Source: Vigna angularis (taxonomy: Eukaryota; Streptophyta; Magnoliopsida; Fabales; Fabaceae). Taken from it: a stretch of 64,000 nucleotides of DNA. A program made the position numbers and the translations under genes. This document shows positions 49,295 to 60,113 of this stretch, one piece after another (the first letter of the stretch is position 1; every line of letters begins with the position of its first letter). Under the pieces are notes generated by a model. It was given only the letters and a program-made list of their open reading frames with translations. It had not been told where the DNA came from and searched no databases. The DNA lies in NCBI RefSeq assembly GCF_016808095.1, contig NC_068980.1, forward strand, positions 13,209,388 through 13,273,387, written 5' to 3'.

Positions 49295-51756
49295 TGTAAG
49301 AACCTAGAGTATTAGAGTAGATATGTGTATTAAAATAATGAGACAAACATTTTATTTTAAAATAATCTTATAATATAAATAGAATTTTCTAAAGTTTGGT
49401 TCATTATCTAAATTATCTCTATCTCTCTAAAACATTATTTTCTTCTGTCTCTCTAACTTCCCTCTAGATTTTCTCACTTTTGGGTTGTCTGTTTAACGAT
49501 CAGGAGGTGCCTAGACAATCTTGGCGTCAAGAGCAACAATTTATACCGATCAATTTCTTGTTTTGAGTCGGTAAGTCGTTTCCTCCTTTCTCCATACGTT
49601 CTTGAAACTTTAAACATGCAAAGAATCTGTTTGTGTGTATCTAGTAGTGTTTTCTTCCCATTTCTAGCTCAATTTAGGTACTAAAGTTGATTTCTTATCA
49701 CCAATCGGTGAGTTGTAGGTTTTTGTAGAGTTTTCTTGCGGCACAAGCTTCAATTTGGGGTTTTCTAGAGCTGAGTAGTATTTCTCTGAGGTAAGGGAAG
49801 CTAGAAATGTCTTTGCATTTGAATTGATTGTGCATGTTTTTGATATTATAATTTCTAAAATGTTGAGTTGAAATCATGTTTTAGAGTAAGTGAATAGGAT
49901 GAAAATTTATGGTTTTGAAGCATGAATGATGATCTGAGATTGTGAACCTGCATTGAATGATGTGTGCTTTATTAGTTTGTGTTTATGATGTTAGAAATCT
50001 GTCATATTAAGGTTTGGTGATAAGAAGGAACAACTTACTTTTGGTTTCATAGTTAATTTGGAGGAAGTAGAGTGGTGAAATTGAGAAGTTGTGGTTAGAA
50101 GTTAAATTGGTTTGTTAGGGCAGCTTTGGTAAGTCAAATATGACTTGTTTGAACCCTTAAACTGGTCAAAAGTGTGTTAGAAGTGGTAGATTTGATTTTG
50201 GGTCTACAAGTTATGATTTTAGAAGTTTTGAAGTAAGAATTGGTTAATAATCATTATAAAATGATGGTAAGAAGGTTTAGAAACATTTAGTCAAGTCTAA
50301 TTAGGTATATAACACAATTTATGAGTGTTAGAAGTTGGGAAAAATAGTTAGAATTGGTAAATGGGGTTTGAGTTGCATAATTTTGCAGAATTTCGTGTTG
50401 TAGATTATGCAGACTCGTTGAGCGAATGGATTCGCACAACGAGTGGTCATGGCGAGTTGCTCTTTGCTTGAGCGATTCGCACAGCGAGATGGTCCGTTGT
50501 ACGAATGCTTGTGAGGTTTGCTCTTTGTTTGAGCAATCCGCATAGCGAGATGATGCGTTGTGCGAATGGCTATGGGGTTTGCTCTCTGTTTGATGATCCG
50601 CACAGCGAATCATTTAGCTAAGCGACTGGAGGTGGTCTGGGATCACTGCCAAATTAATTTGAACAACGAAATAAGGCGCATAGCGAGTATATGGGGGGTC
50701 TGGGCCACTGTCTAGACTGTCGCATAACGAATTGGGGCGCTATGCGAGGGGTTGAGGTCTGGTGCAATTAGTAGTTTAATTCGCACAGCGAATTGTGTCG
50801 CTGAGCGAGTGTTTGCGGAGGTTGGCTCACTATTAGTGGATTCACACAACAAGTTTGGTCACTGTGTGAGTAAAGTCAGTGGTTGCTCAGCGAGTGTGTG
50901 CGTTGAGTGACTGTCCCAAGTTGTCATGCATTGTTTTATTCTTTGTTCTTTATTGGTTGTAATAATGAAATTGATTTATTTGTAGATAACGTATGACCAT
51001 GTATGAGTATTATATAAGTAAGGTTTATGGTTTCAAATGATGTGGAAGAGAATTTCAAGGAGGAATTTCTCAATGGTGATTGTCAAGTTTGTAAGTATGA
51101 ATATGGGAAGCTCAGTCTTGGAGTTCATCCTGACATTCTAATGGTTACATATTCTTAAGTAGAGAGGGGTGAGGCATGTTGTGAGAATAGTAGGAGGTCC
51201 TAGCCTAGGGGCTTTTCCTTAGCCTAAGGTGAGTGATAACGGACTAACCTTGTGTGGTAGCTTGGGGTGGGCCAACTGTTTCACCACAACAAGTGCACGA
51301 ACTGTCATAGCCACATATTCATATTAATCTGGATGTTCAAGTCAATTGTTGAGTAAATATAGAGTTAGTTTGTTTGGATATGATTGTGTTGATCTACTTG
51401 AAATTTTAATTGTATCCATATATCATTGCTTGTTTTCTTCTAGCTTACCCTTCTATCTGTGTTTGTATTGTATGTTTTCTTGGTTTTCTTTCTTTGCAAT
51501 GATATGTGGGTGTGAACAGATGGAGATAAGGTGTCCATGAAACAGGCTCTTGATGAAGGTGATGCTGTAGAGTAGATATTTTCTGAGCAGTATTTGTAAA
51601 TATTTTTAGTGTATAAGATGATTGTATATAAAGTTTAGATTTTATGATTATTTTGGGATAACTATAAAACTTTTCTTTATATTATGTTCAGTAATTGTTT
51701 TATCATATCTTGAACGATTCTTTTATATAGTATTATGCTATATTTTAGATGTTACA
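49295..51756. mobile_element. Solo LTR or LTR-like insertion, 2462 bp
   Basis: Starts TGTAAGAACC, ends GATGTTACA, and is flanked by the 5-bp duplication aaagg (49290-49294 and 51757-51761). The duplicated segment at about 55915 has the same flanks without the insertion, which confirms the ends. It contains no open frame of note, so a solo LTR of a large-LTR Gypsy-type element is most likely. Confidence 0.78.
50405..50925. repeat. TCGC-NNN-GCGA repeat region in the solo LTR
   Basis: A unit of about 60 bp (gtttgctctttgtttgagc then atccgca(c/t)agcgaga) occurs three times, then looser copies. Short palindromes such as ttcgcacagcgaa and tcgctgagcga recur. Minus-strand frames here are artefacts. 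Confidence 0.6.
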
Positions 51757-51916
51757 AAAGGCATGACTAAAAAATTTAAAGAAATTTTAATTTTTGCAAG
51801 ATATGTTTGGGTGTTCTGCTTGTGACCTTTTTTTACAATCATTCAAATGGAAATCATCGATAAATAACAACACTTTTATTAAAAGAACATTTTTTATATC
51901 TATTAAAAGAATAAGA

Positions 51917-51991
51917 TGGAGATGCGGGATATCAATCCCCGTACCTCTCTCGCATGCTAAGCGAACGCTCTACCATCTAAGCTACATCCCC
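51917..51991 (-). tRNA. tRNA-Ala(AGC)-like, probably pseudo
   Basis: On the minus strand it reads GGGGATGTAGCTTAGATGG... with anticodon loop TTAGCAT (AGC, Ala) and acceptor stem GGGGATG/CATCTCC. It is 75 nt instead of 73: two extra bases (AG) follow the anticodon stem. The T-loop has TTG where TCG is expected (C56 lost), which also weakens the B box. Stems otherwise pair. Confidence 0.75.
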
Positions 51992-52201
51992 ACTGTTACT
52001 AAATGTACAGTTGTATACACATGTACTTTTTTTTACTTACTAGTTTTATCGTTTGCACAGGCTGTGTTTTATTAAAAATTTAATTAGTAATTTAATTTTT
52101 ATATTTAAGGTTATGATTTTTTTTCACATTTTTTATTTAATTTATCTTTTATATTTAAAAATAAATTTATAAGTTATTTTATTTGTTAACGGTTTGGTTG
52201 A
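51992..52201. other. Intergenic AT-rich DNA
   Basis: Nothing recognised. Confidence 0.4.
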
Positions 52202-52609
52202 TGATGAAATAAAATCTGAGACACATTTGTAATTTGTAAGTTATTTAGAAATAAGGTTTAATCATAGGATATATTTTTATTTTTGATGTTTTTTTTTAAA
52301 TTAGTCTTTTTTAAACTGGGTCCTGATTCTTAAAAATTGATGGAATCGGTTTCTTAATGTTAGTTCTTGTTTTAATTTAGTTTTTTTTTTAAATTAAATA
52401 TTTTGTGATGAAATAAAATCTGAGACACATTTGTAATTTGTAAGTTATTTAGAAATAAGGTTTAATCATAGGATATATTTTTATTTTTGATGTTTTTTTT
52501 TAAATTAGTCTTTTTTAAACTGGGTCCTGATTCTTAAAAATTGATGGAATCGGTTTCTTAATGTTAGTTCTTGTTTTAATTTAGTTTTTTTTTAAAATTA
52601 AATATTTTG
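52202..52609. repeat. Tandem duplication, 2 x 204 bp
   Basis: 52202-52405 and 52406-52609 are near-perfect direct copies starting tgatgaaataaaatctgag. Non-coding. Confidence 0.93.
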
Positions 52610-55407
52610 TCTTCAAACAAAATTTAATTTGTTTATAAATATTATATAAATATTTTTACTAAAATTGATAATTTTATTAAATATTTTTAAGAAATTGGAA
52701 AAAGTTTTATGGAGAAAATAATAAATAAATTTAATTTTGTTAAAAATATTTAATTAACTACATTTTTAAAATATTAAACTATTCAATATATTTTATCTTT
52801 TAAAAAATCTAAAAGAGTTTAAAAATTACAAATTTTAACAAAAATATTTAAAAGATGTGATTGAATTGACTAATTCAATCCAACTTTGTTAATAATGAAT
52901 TAATATGATACACAAAACTACATAAACTTTATCCAAACTCTATCCAACTAATAGTTTACTGCCTACATGAAACCCCACTAAAAAACTAAAGATTAAATCA
53001 TTTTCTTCACGGAATTTTTTCTAATTTTTTAAAAATATTTAATAAAAATTTCAACTTTATTAAAAATATTTATATAACATTTTTACATATAAATTAAATT
53101 TCATTTGAATTTAGAGATAGATAAAATTGTTTAATTTTAAAATAAATTAAAACTAAATTGAGATAAAATAAAAATAGAAAAACTAAATTGGGACTAATGC
53201 AATTACACATGGCATGATAGTAACATGTGACACTCCTACTGTCACGTCGTCACACTGTCATTGTCATGTGACACAATGTCAGTTTGACACGTTGATGAGT
53301 CAATATTTTCTCGACTTCACTTACCTTATTGTACTAGATTTAATTAGGAAATTGTACTTGAATGTCCATTATTTTCCCAATTTTGCTAATTGTGCCAAAT
53401 TTGACTAGAAATTTTTATTTTAATTAATTTGAATTATCTGAGGCTAATTATTTTCATTATTAACTGCGAGAGAATTTTTGGAAGTATATTTTGGGACATT
53501 AAAGGGTTGCCACATCATTCTCCACTCGCCACATCAACATTTTATTTTAATTTAAATTGTAATTTCGTTTTTTAGGGCTTTTTGAACTGATTTGCACATT
53601 TTGAGCCATTTTTGACAATTTAAGAGAGGCCCACAAGTGGAGGCTGATTTGACATCCTAGGGTTTAGTGCCTAGCAACCCCACACACACAAGTTAGCTCC
53701 CTCATTTCATCTTTTATGTTTCTAGCTTCTAAGGAGAGCTCCCATGGAGGTTCATTTTGGTTTTTCTCTTTTCTTTTGTATTAAACTCCTTTTCAAATTA
53801 ATTACATTACAGTTTTCCATTCTCGTTTCCATTCTCTTGCTTATTTTCGTTTCTCTTGCTTCTACTATTCTTGGAATTTGGATGGTGCTTCGATTTCATT
53901 GACGTTTTTCTGTGGTGCTATTGTGTTTTTGTGTTGATTATTGGTTCTGCATTTGCATTTTTAATGGTTCTGCATTGTGCTAACTCGTTTTCCATTTTCC
54001 AATTCTGTTTGTGTTTGTTTTTTACTTATGTGCGTCCATTGTTAGTTTTGTTTTTCAATTCTCTGCATCTGTATTGAGTTGTTGATTGTGGTTGATTTTG
54101 TTTCTAGATTAATCTCACTATTACAGTTCATAATGTAAATTTGAAGTTTGCGTTGCAGTCCAGTTCTGTGTATTTCAGTTTTTTGTTTGCGTTTTTAATA
54201 GTTGGTTGCGTTTTGAATTAGTGTTAATGGAAGCTTAATCGGTTTGGGTTGGTCATTTAGTGATGTTGCAGCTTTTTCCTTAAGATTTCTGGCCATTCAT
54301 TGTGATTTTGTCGCTTTTACCCTACATCCCATGCAATCTGTTTGGCCCTTGTGATTAGGACACACTTAGTGCTCTAATTTGGGATGATTATCACTTAATT
54401 AATTAATATGTTTGGTGTAGAATTAATTGAACAAGGTGCATTTTGTTTGCTTAATTCGATTTTAGGAAAACCCAATTAACATTCACTTAGTTGGTTGATT
54501 GGTGTTGGAATAGGGTGAGAAAATCATTTAATTGATTGTTAATCGATGATTGGAAGTGTTGCAACTGAGCTGATGACCCTTTATTTTCTATTATTTAGAA
54601 AGGGAGGGATGTCTCGTACTTATACGGGAGTAGATAATTTGCAAATAAGATCGGATCTGAGTAGTTGACGAGAGTTGAAATGTTATGTTCGAGGATTTAT
54701 TATTTATTTTCTATTACTTAGAAAGAGAGGGATGTCTCGCCCGTAGGGTTCCGGCTCATGTGGAGTTAAGTGTCGTGATGGACATCTTGGAGCAGAGGAG
54801 ACAGGTCCGAAGCTACGGTGGAGGACCACTCGAATTGTTTTGTTTCGGTAAAATGGAATATACGTGTGGAAGTATAGAAGATGATAAGATATTATAAGGG
54901 AATTTAGTATAGGCACAAGTTGCCTTTGCTCGTCAGGTGAGGTAAAGTTAATGGGAATAATACATATTCCGGTTAAGGGAATGGTTTAGGAGTGTGATGA
55001 TGGTTGTTGTAGTCTTATTGAGTATTGTTATAAATGTTATAAAGACTTAACAACTATGATATAAATGTTATATTGATTAATTCGATGATATTTCTGATTA
55101 CTCACCCTAAAATGTTGTGGTTGTGGTTTCCACTCACGATGATCGTACTTGTACGAGAGTAGATAATTTGAAGATAAAATCGGATATGAGTAGCTGACGA
55201 GAGCTGAGATGCTATGTTAAGAGATTTATTATTTATTTTTTATTATTTAAAAGTTTTCCAATTCCGTATTTTTTATGTAAAAGTGATATTCTAATATTTT
55301 CCAATTATGTTTATCGTTATGATTGTTTCTTTATTTGAATTGAATGTTTTATAAAAAGGTTTTGAAAAAAAATTTACGTCGTGACATCTTAAAAACCGAG
55401 TGTTACA
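52610..55407. repeat. Non-coding DNA, right part probably LTR-derived
   Basis: 52610-53580 is AT-rich. 53585-55407 resembles an LTR: it ends with a gtgacatctt block and GTGTTACA at 55407, and adjoins segment-duplication sequence at 55408. The left end was not found. Direct repeats 54612-54715 and 55140-55245 (about 105 bp, shared gagtagataatttg and gctgacgaga-type blocks) lie inside. No gene. Confidence 0.4.
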
Positions 55408-56110
<703 letters not shown>

Positions 56111-56249
56111 GAGTAATATATTTGAGTTTCTGTGAAACATATAGCATTAGTTATAAAAAAAATCAATAATTAGAGATAAAAAAAGTCAATATGATATGTT
56201 TGTTCTCTATTTTGGTTGATAAATAGAATAAAAATTAGTTATGATCTTA

Positions 56250-57182
56250 TGTAACCCAACTGTTTCGACCGGATCCGGAGGGACCCTGTTAAAACACACA
56301 AGTTTGTTGAAGACCGGGCGGACGATCACGAACGGGAAAGGCTGGTGGACGAACGACTCTGGCGCTTGGGGCACTAGAAGCTGACGAAAACCGGACGGTC
56401 GTTGCTGAATCCTACGAACTGAAGAAGGCCGGGCCATGCGTGTGGCGGACGGTACAGTGACGAACTGACGCTGCTCCACGCTCTAGGTTGGAGGTCGGGC
56501 GGGTTTCTCCCTATGCACTCCCGGTGGTCGTCCTCCTACTCCAAGCCGGGCGGTCGGGTACTTGACAAAGGCACTCCGACGCTCAAGTCAATAATATGAC
56601 AGAGCGATCTGTGATGCATGTATATATTGCATCGTAAGGAATTCATCCAGAAATCATACCTGGGACCTTTATTTATACTGATTGTAATGGGCTTTTACCT
56701 TTCGTGGGCCAGAAAACGGCCCAATCATACCTTAATCTTCATTAAGGGCTTTTAATGAGTCATTAGTATTTAACTGCGTAGTCGACATAGTGGCGGACGG
56801 TCGTGACGGCCGGTCAGTAGGGGTAACCGGCCGAGGATGTCAACCTGGGGGGACGGCCGGTCATCAGGATGACCGACCAATGATGTCAACCTGGGAGGGA
56901 CGGTCGGTCAGCAGGGTGACCAGCCAATAACGTCAACCTGTGAGGGACGGTCGTGACGGTCGGTCAGCAGGGTGACCGGCCAATAATGGACACTCGGTCG
57001 GTCGGCCTGGATGGACGACCTTGGTGGGCCGCTCGTTCTCGATGGTCGACCTGGATGGATGACCTTGGGAGACCGTTCGGTCTATGTCGGCTCGGACAAC
57101 GTTAATTTGGACGTTCGGTCTGATGGCCGACCTGGTTGGGCGCTCGGTCTATGTGTCAGGAGGACCAGTCGGTACACCAACA
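56250..57182 (-). repeat. GC-rich solo-LTR-like repeat, copy 2
   Basis: On the minus strand it begins TGTTGGTGTACCGACTGG and ends GGGTTACA (933 bp). It contains repeated ggtcggtca/tgaccggcc blocks and a TATA-type stretch (cagtataaataaaggtcc). Homologous to 47750-48195. GC content is far above the flanks. No target duplication was recognised and no coding is credible (the 90-aa frame at 56479 is LTR sequence). Confidence 0.65.
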
Positions 57183-57502
57183 AATGAAAAAGTAAAAAAA
57201 ATACATCAATTTAATAAATAAAAAATTTAAAAGAAAAAAAACCCTAAAAACAAGTAGTGTCAATCATATCATACTAAATAGCTTTGATATTATGTTATTA
57301 AACAAATTGTCTATTTAATAATTTTTAAAATTAATTAAAATATAAATCTTTCAAAATTTCTTTATAAACAAAATTCTGTTCCTCAAACATTTATAACATG
57401 AAAAATTCTTGAAATTTGAAAATGAAGCTGAAAGATTTATATGTTTTACTTAAAAACTTAAAGCTGATTTTTATTATAAGAAATGTGTTTTTGTTAAGTA
57501 TT
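57183..57502. other. Intergenic AT-rich DNA
   Basis: Nothing recognised. Confidence 0.4.
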
Positions 57503-57564
57503 TGGAGATGCGGGGTATCGATCCCCGTACCTCTCACGCGTTCTACCATCTGAGCTACATCCCC
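57503..57564 (-). pseudogene. tRNA-Ala pseudogene
   Basis: Minus strand: acceptor stem GGGGATG/CATCTCC, normal D-arm (TAGCTCAGATGG) and perfect T-arm (GGGGATCGATACCCC), but about 11 bases of the anticodon arm are missing, so only 62 nt remain and there is no anticodon. Confidence 0.85.
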
Positions 57565-57584
57565 AATCATTTGAATAATATTTA

Positions 57585-58248
57585 GGTTTAATTGCTTCCT
57601 TTGTCCCCACTTTGGTTGAATTGTGTCAAATTCATCCTCATTTTTAAAAAAGTTTCATTGTCATCCTCACGTGGTGTAAAAGTGTCAATTGAATCCAAAC
57701 ATTGGAAATATTTGTGTCAATGTAGTCATCTTCGTTAAATACACACTAACTGCGTTAAGTGGCTGATTATTTGGCACTAAAGAAGTAAAACGTGGCAAAT
57801 GAGTCACAGTAGTGGTTGTGACGTGTTTGGTGATTTGTATTTAGGGTATTTGTACACTAAAGAATTAAAATCAGAATTCATTTAGGGTATTTCTATTTGT
57901 GAACGAAGTGCGATTGGGGCTTTTGAAAGCAGAGTGCGTCTGGTGATTTGGAAGCGTTCGATGATTTGGAAGTGCGAAGTGGGTTCCATTCGAAGTTCCA
58001 TTCGAAGGTACGTGTACATTGCTTTCGTTGGGTTTATGGTTGCTTTGGTGTGTGTGTTTGCTTCGTGTGTGTGTTTGCTTTTGTTGTGGTCCCCCATGAA
58101 CTATTATCTCTGTTTGTTGTTGTCCCCCATTATGGGTGTTGTGTGTGGTCCCCCATTGTAGGTTAAAGTCAATCTTTATGCTGTGTTTAGGGTTCAGTAC
58201 AAATTTGTTTTAATTGTTTATGGTCTGTTTAAAGTGCTTTGTGGAAGT
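57585..58248 (+). repeat. MULE left TIR
   Basis: 57653-58248 is the reverse complement of 63405-64000 with only a handful of mismatches. Similarity stops at gtggaagt on both sides. It probably contains the promoter of the GRF gene, whose ATG is 26 bases inside. Confidence 0.92.
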
Positions 58249-58273
58249 TTTTTCGTTGGCTTAGGAAGTGGCA

Positions 58274-58756
58274 ATGTCATTGACTCATCAGTGTTGTTCG
58301 TCTTGCTCATGGGGGAGCTGTCGTGCCGTTTCATCCAGAGGATTGGTTCAAACTAACATATGTCATTGTGGGGAAGTTGCTGTGTTGAGAGTGGCGAAAA
58401 CTGTGAAGAACGAAGGCAAACAATTTTGGGGATGCCCTAATTACAAGGTTTGTTCAATGGCTGTAGTTTCATTTTAGTGATTAGTTTATTTTTTGAGTAA
58501 TGAAATGTTTGTGGTTGGATGTTTTGAACAGCGGACTCGAAACGAAGAACTTCAAGGATGCAATTATTTTAAATGGTGCAATGAAGCTAATTTGGATGAA
58601 AGGGATACTATTATTGCTAGGCAAAGGAGGAAAATTATTAGTCTGGAGAAATCTGCTATGGTTTCTCAGAAATGGGAGAAGCAATTAACATGGATGCTAT
58701 GTTTTATGGGGTTTATTAATGTGATCCTTGTTTGTATCTTGTTTAAAATTCCATGA
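58274..58756 (+). CDS. GRF-type zinc-finger protein with C-terminal membrane anchor, MULE-encoded
   Basis: 132 aa in two exons (58274-58447 and 58532-58756), GT-AG intron of 84 nt, phase 0. The GRF zinc finger spans about residues 30-75: CHCG, then KQFWGCPNY at the end of exon 1 and GCNYFKWC in exon 2 (Cys-His/Cys ligands intact). A charged helix (RQRRKIISLEK) follows, then a hydrophobic tail WMLCFMGFINVILVCILF that reads as a single membrane span at the very C-terminus. GRF fingers bind single-stranded nucleic acid in other proteins. It converges with the transposase gene and starts at the left TIR, so it is likely part of the element. Role unknown. ATG at 58274 is the first in frame. Confidence 0.75.
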
Positions 58757-59264
58757 CTATTTTGTATTAGACAATGGTTGAGACAGGAACAATTTGATGA
58801 CAGCTAAGTAAACTCTCCAAATATAACATGCAGCCAATAAAATAAATTCAAATTTGATGACAGCTAAATTCAAATTTGATGACAGCAACAATTTAATGGC
58901 TACTGTACACAGTTATCAGTTGCAGTAGAAACAATATTGCACTTGTCATTTATCTTCAAATGAAAATAACTAATAAATAATATAAGATTCAATGAAAGTT
59001 GAGTATAAAATCAGAGCTTCGAATGCACATTGAATATAATAGCAGAATTCACTTCAAATGCTTTTTCTTTATGTAATTTGAAAACTTGTGATAAATTCAT
59101 TATGATTGTCCAAAGCTATTGCATTGCTTTATTACATACCGAACCGAATCTTACTTAAGAGAATTGGACAGTAGAAATCAGTAAAAACAGAGGCTTAATC
59201 ACCATTTCAACAGTAAATTTTTTTCCAATGCGAGTAATGAACTTGGAATGAGCGTTGACTTCAT
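58757..59264. other. MULE interior, 3' side of the GRF gene
   Basis: AT-rich; has short direct repeats (caaatttgatgacagc three times near 58785-58890). No gene. Confidence 0.5.
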
Positions 59265-59785
59265 ATTCTTTGGACGAGCGTCCCCATGTGCGCGCAGGGG
59301 GTGACGAGCGTCCGCTTGTTATGAACCCAGCGTGCGCTAGCTATGTGACGACTGTCCTGGCGACGAGCGTCCTGGGCGACGAGCGTCCACTTCATGTTCT
59401 CTGGATGAGCGTCTTGACGAGCGTCCACTTCATGTTCTCTGGATGAGCGTCTTGACGAGCGTCCATTTCATATTCTCTGGACGAGCGTCCTCTTGTGCGT
59501 GTAGGGAGCGACGAGCGTCCGCTTGCGATGAACCGAGCGTGCCCTTGCTATGTGAGGAGCGTCTTGGGCGATGAGCGTCCTGGGCGACGAGCGTCCACTT
59601 GATGTTCTCTGGATGGGCGATATGACGAGCGTCCATTTCATATTCTCTGGACGAGCGTCCGCTTGTGCGTGTAGGGAGCGACGAGCGTCCGGTTGCGATG
59701 AACCGAGCGTGCCCTTGCAATGTGACTAGCGTGTTGGGCGATGAGCGTCCTGGCGACGAGCGTCCTGAGCGACGAGCGTCCAATG
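59265..59785. repeat. About 170-bp tandem repeat rich in GACGAGCGTCC
   Basis: Three units of about 170 bp (landmark ggacgagcgtcc before ttgtgcg at 59479 and 59649) with more than fifteen gacgagcgtcc variants. ggacg and cgtcc flank a two-base centre, so each is a near-palindrome. Located between the convergent 3' ends of the two MULE genes. Confidence 0.85.
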
Positions 59786-60113
59786 TTCATACCTGCATAT
59801 TCATGAATCTGCTGAGTGCAGACAGCTAAATGCAGCTGAATTCAAATTTGATTCATCAGAAACCTTCATTTCTGATGAAAATAACTAATAAATAATATAA
59901 GATTCATCAGAAACTGTGATTCAAACGGCACATTGAATATAACATCAGAAACTGTGGTTCAAACTGGACATCATATTCATTGAACAGACAATACTTTGCT
60001 TCATCAAATAATACATCAGCACGCAATACATATTGAAGTTTGTATCCAAAAAAAGGTGCTAGCCGAAACAAAGTACCAAAATACATATTAATAATAGCTA
60101 ATGACTTTCTAAA
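59786..60113. other. MULE interior, 3' side of transposase
   Basis: AT-rich with a duplicated phrase (gaaaataactaataaataat, also at 58963). Probable transposase 3' UTR. Confidence 0.45.

Noticed and set aside
56207..56479. 90-aa frame in the GC-rich repeat
   Set aside because: Lies across the end of an LTR-like repeat; related copy at 47750-48195 does not preserve it.
57882..58166. Open frames shared by both MULE TIRs (also 63487-63771)
   Set aside because: Shared only because the TIRs are inverted duplicates; frames on both strands and no domain.
59430..59783. 117-aa RSSPGR-like repeat frame
   Set aside because: Translation of the GACGAGCGTCC array.
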